Of a DNA stretch of 7,945 nt, positions 6,382 through 7,945 are shown piece by piece; positions within the stretch are counted from its first letter, which is position 1, and every line of letters starts with the position of its first letter. A program made the translations under genes and the position numbers. The DNA comes from Rhodoferax sp. UBA4409. GTDB taxonomy: Bacteria > Pseudomonadota > Gammaproteobacteria > Burkholderiales > Burkholderiaceae_C. The stretch lies in the NCBI GenBank assembly GCA_002390825.1, contig DGQR01000222.1, positions 1 to 7,945 on the forward strand, written 5' to 3'. The notes under the pieces are model-generated. The model did no database searches. It saw nothing but the letters and a program-made list of their open reading frames with translations, and was not told the DNA's origin.

Positions 6382-7602
6382 ATGCCCCTCTCCATGACTC
6401 CCCGGCGTGAACGCTGGCTGCTAATCACACTGGCGGGCATCCAGTTCACCAACATCCTCGACTTCATGATCATGATGCCTCTCGGGCCGGCATTGACCAG
6501 CCTGTTTCGCATCAGTGACGCCCAGTTCGGTCTGTTGGTCTCGGCCTATACGCTGGCGGGTGGCGCATCCGGCCTGCTGGCCTCGACCTACATTGACAAG
6601 TTTGATCGCAAGCGCTTGCTGTTGGTGTTGTACAGCTTGTTTGCGCTCTCCACCTTGGCTTGCGGTATTGCGCCCAGTTACGAGGCCTTGATGGTCGCGC
6701 GGGTGTTTGCCGGTCTTTTTGGCGGGGTGTTGTCCGCCTTGAGTCAAACCATTGTGGGTGATGTCATTCCTTTTGAGCGCCGTGGTCGTGCCATGGGTGT
6801 TGTGATGACTTCCTTCTCGGTGTCTACGGTGGCCGGTGTTCCACTGGGGTTGTTTCTGGCTGCACAGTTTGGTTGGCACATGCCGTTTCTTTTGATCGCA
6901 GCCATCTGCGTGCTGTTTGCAGTGTTTGCTTTCTTGACCCTGCCCGCATTGAATAGCCACCTTCAGGGCCACGCTGATGCATCTGCCTGGGGCCGGATAT
7001 CGGAGGTGCTGCAAGACCGGAACCACCTTAAGGCCTTCAGCTTTTCGGCCTTGCTGATGTTCTCCGGATTCACTGTCATCCCGTACATCACGATCTTTAT
7101 GCAAACCAATGTGGGTTTGCGCGCGGATCAGGTGCCTTATGTGTACCTGTGCGGTGGCGTTGCGACCTTGATTACCGCGCGCTGGTTCGGTGGCTTGGCG
7201 GATAGTTGGGGCAAGTTCAATACCTTTCGCGCGATTGCTTTGGCATTTGTCTTGCCTTTGGTGGGCTTGACGCTTTTGGGCCGTGTGGGAATGGCCGGCG
7301 CTTTGCTGGTGTCCACCTTGTTTTTTGTGTGTGGCAGCGGTCGCATGATTCCCGGCATGGCCATGGTGACTTCCGCTGCCAACCCGGCTTTACGGGGCAC
7401 CTTCATGACGCTGAACGCATCGGTGCAATCCGCTGCCATGGGCTTGGCTGCGTTGGTGGGGGGGTACATCATCAGCCGGGATGCTGCCGGCCTGGTGCAG
7501 AACTATTGGCTTTCCGCCTCGATCGGTGCGGTAGCCAGCGTTTTGGCGGTGTTTGTTGCAGGAAGACTGAACCTTCATCAGGGTCTGGCCAAGCCGTCTT
7601 GA
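6382..7602 (+). CDS. MFS transporter, drug/sugar efflux type (AraJ-like, DHA1 family)
   Basis: This is an inner-membrane secondary transporter of 406 residues with 12 predicted helices, probably a proton-coupled exporter; the substrate is unknown. Helix 1 carries LDFMIMMPLGP with Asp27. The loop between helices 2 and 3 has a motif A-like sequence (SGLLASTYIDKFDRKR, about 63-78). Helix 4 has the motif B-like RVFAGLFGG (107-115) with its conserved Arg. Helix 5 has SVSTVAGVPLG (146-156), matching the antiporter motif C region. A cytoplasmic stretch (about 188-214) joins the two halves. The C-terminal half contains GGLADSWGKFNTFR (270-283), the repeat of motif A. ATG 6382 is the first possible start after the in-frame TAG at 6340; ATG 6394 is an alternative. 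Neither has a Shine-Dalgarno, since the preceding bases are pyrimidine-rich (GACTCTTTTTACG). It is divergent from corA and appears to be a single-gene unit. Confidence 0.88.
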   Translation: MPLSMTPRRERWLLITLAGIQFTNILDFMIMMPLGPALTSLFRISDAQFGLLVSAYTLAGGASGLLASTYIDKFDRKRLLLVLYSLFALSTLACGIAPSYEALMVARVFAGLFGGVLSALSQTIVGDVIPFERRGRAMGVVMTSFSVSTVAGVPLGLFLAAQFGWHMPFLLIAAICVLFAVFAFLTLPALNSHLQGHADASAWGRISEVLQDRNHLKAFSFSALLMFSGFTVIPYITIFMQTNVGLRADQVPYVYLCGGVATLITARWFGGLADSWGKFNTFRAIALAFVLPLVGLTLLGRVGMAGALLVSTLFFVCGSGRMIPGMAMVTSAANPALRGTFMTLNASVQSAAMGLAALVGGYIISRDAAGLVQNYWLSASIGAVASVLAVFVAGRLNLHQGLAKPS

Positions 7603-7766
7603 ACAAGTCCATTTTTGTTGCGGTGCATTACAAAAAGTTTTTGCATTTGGGCCGAAACGGGCGCATAGTGAGTTCAACGAGACCGCAATTTGGTGAACAA
7701 GTTTGAGTGCGGAATGCCTGAGCGGCAGGAAGCTTTTTCAACCCTGAGAGCAACTGGAGGTTATAT
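7603..7766 (+). promoter_or_regulatory. MFS-hpf intergenic region with a candidate hpf promoter
   Basis: This 164-base gap contains no gene. TTGCAT (7641-7646) and CATAGT (7664-7669), 17 bases apart, form a possible sigma-70 promoter with 3/6 and 4/6 consensus matches. It would give an hpf leader of roughly 90 bases. A 13-base perfect palindrome, CAAAAAGTTTTTG (7631-7643), overlaps the -35 and could be an operator. No convincing terminator follows the MFS stop; AACAA/TTGTT (7602-7619) is too weak. GGAGG at 7756-7760 is the hpf ribosome binding site. Confidence 0.4.
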
Positions 7767-7945
7767 ATGAATTTGACGATCAGCGGTCACCACCTTGAAG
7801 TTACCCCGGCCCTGCGTAGTTATGTCACGACCAAGCTCGATCGCATCATGCGCCACTTCGATCAAGTGGTAGATGTCAAGGTTTTGCTCACCGTTGAAAA
7901 GCAAAAGGAAAAGGAACGACGGCAACGTGCCGAATGCAACATCCA
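7767..7945 (+). CDS. hpf: Ribosome hibernation promoting factor (HPF / sigma-54 modulation family), 3' end outside the window
   Basis: The product binds the 30S decoding region in stationary phase, blocks mRNA and tRNA access, and promotes inactive 70S/100S ribosomes. The first 59 codons are visible, from MNLTISGHHLEVTPAL to RAECNI. The start (strand 1, then T-x-A-L-R-x-Y-V), the helix TKLDRIMRHFDQVVDVKVLLTVEK and the following Lys/Arg-rich turn (KQKEKERRQRAE) match the HPF/YhbH/RaiA fold. The basic residues are the rRNA-contacting face. ATG 7767 has a strong GGAGG 6 bases upstream. Whether this is a short HPF (about 95-125 residues) or a long one with a dimerisation tail cannot be seen. In many proteobacteria this gene sits next to rpoN, but here an MFS gene precedes it. 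Confidence 0.93.
   Translation, partial: MNLTISGHHLEVTPALRSYVTTKLDRIMRHFDQVVDVKVLLTVEKQKEKERRQRAECNI

Noticed and set aside
7644..7668. Sigma-54 (GG-N10-GC) promoter before hpf, tested because the family is called sigma-54 modulation
   Set aside because: The GG-N10-GC spacing can be found in TTGGGCCGAAACGGGCGC, but the -12 side reads GGGC instead of TTGC, which is too weak.
1..7945. A mobile element, defence system, toxin-antitoxin pair, CRISPR array or biosynthetic cluster
   Set aside because: I saw no transposase, integrase, direct-repeat array, toxin-sized gene pair or tRNA. All seven genes belong to common housekeeping or transport families.

Overview
The window looks like chromosomal housekeeping DNA from a betaproteobacterium of the order Burkholderiales, most likely a Comamonadaceae (Rhodoferax-like) organism. 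This is inferred from fairly high GC, protein sequence style, the three-gene transhydrogenase locus and a repeat-like hairpin that I recall from that family. No database search was possible. I see no mobile element, CRISPR array, rRNA or tRNA.

Layout. (1) Bases 1-2634 hold a proton-translocating NAD(P) transhydrogenase operon: the 3' part of pntAA, then pntAB and pntB. A hairpin lies between pntAA and pntAB, pntAB and pntB overlap by four bases, and a terminator-like hairpin follows pntB. (2) Bases 2740-5147 hold fadD (long-chain acyl-CoA ligase), then, after 5 bp, a TTG-started MTA/SAH nucleosidase gene (mtnN). The two are probably co-transcribed. (3) Bases 5200-6186 on the minus strand hold a CorA-type magnesium channel gene, convergent with mtnN. 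The short gap between them contains an imperfect hairpin that could terminate corA and resembles a dispersed intergenic repeat. (4) Bases 6187-6381 are a divergent intergenic region. Its corA side can fold into two mutually exclusive hairpins, one arm of which is complementary to the corA Shine-Dalgarno sequence. (5) Bases 6382-7602 hold a 12-helix MFS transporter gene with no Shine-Dalgarno sequence. (6) Bases 7603-7766 are a promoter-bearing gap, followed by the first 59 codons of a ribosome hibernation factor gene (hpf), cut by the window end.

How the genes work together. The Pnt proteins form one membrane complex coupling the proton gradient to NADPH formation. FadD activates fatty acids for beta-oxidation or lipid use. 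MtnN clears methylthioadenosine and S-adenosylhomocysteine. CorA supplies Mg2+. The MFS pump exports an unknown small molecule. HPF silences ribosomes in stationary phase. These are separate functions sitting side by side, not one pathway. The only candidate for something undescribed is the corA 5' leader, which is a structural inference rather than a demonstrated riboregulator.
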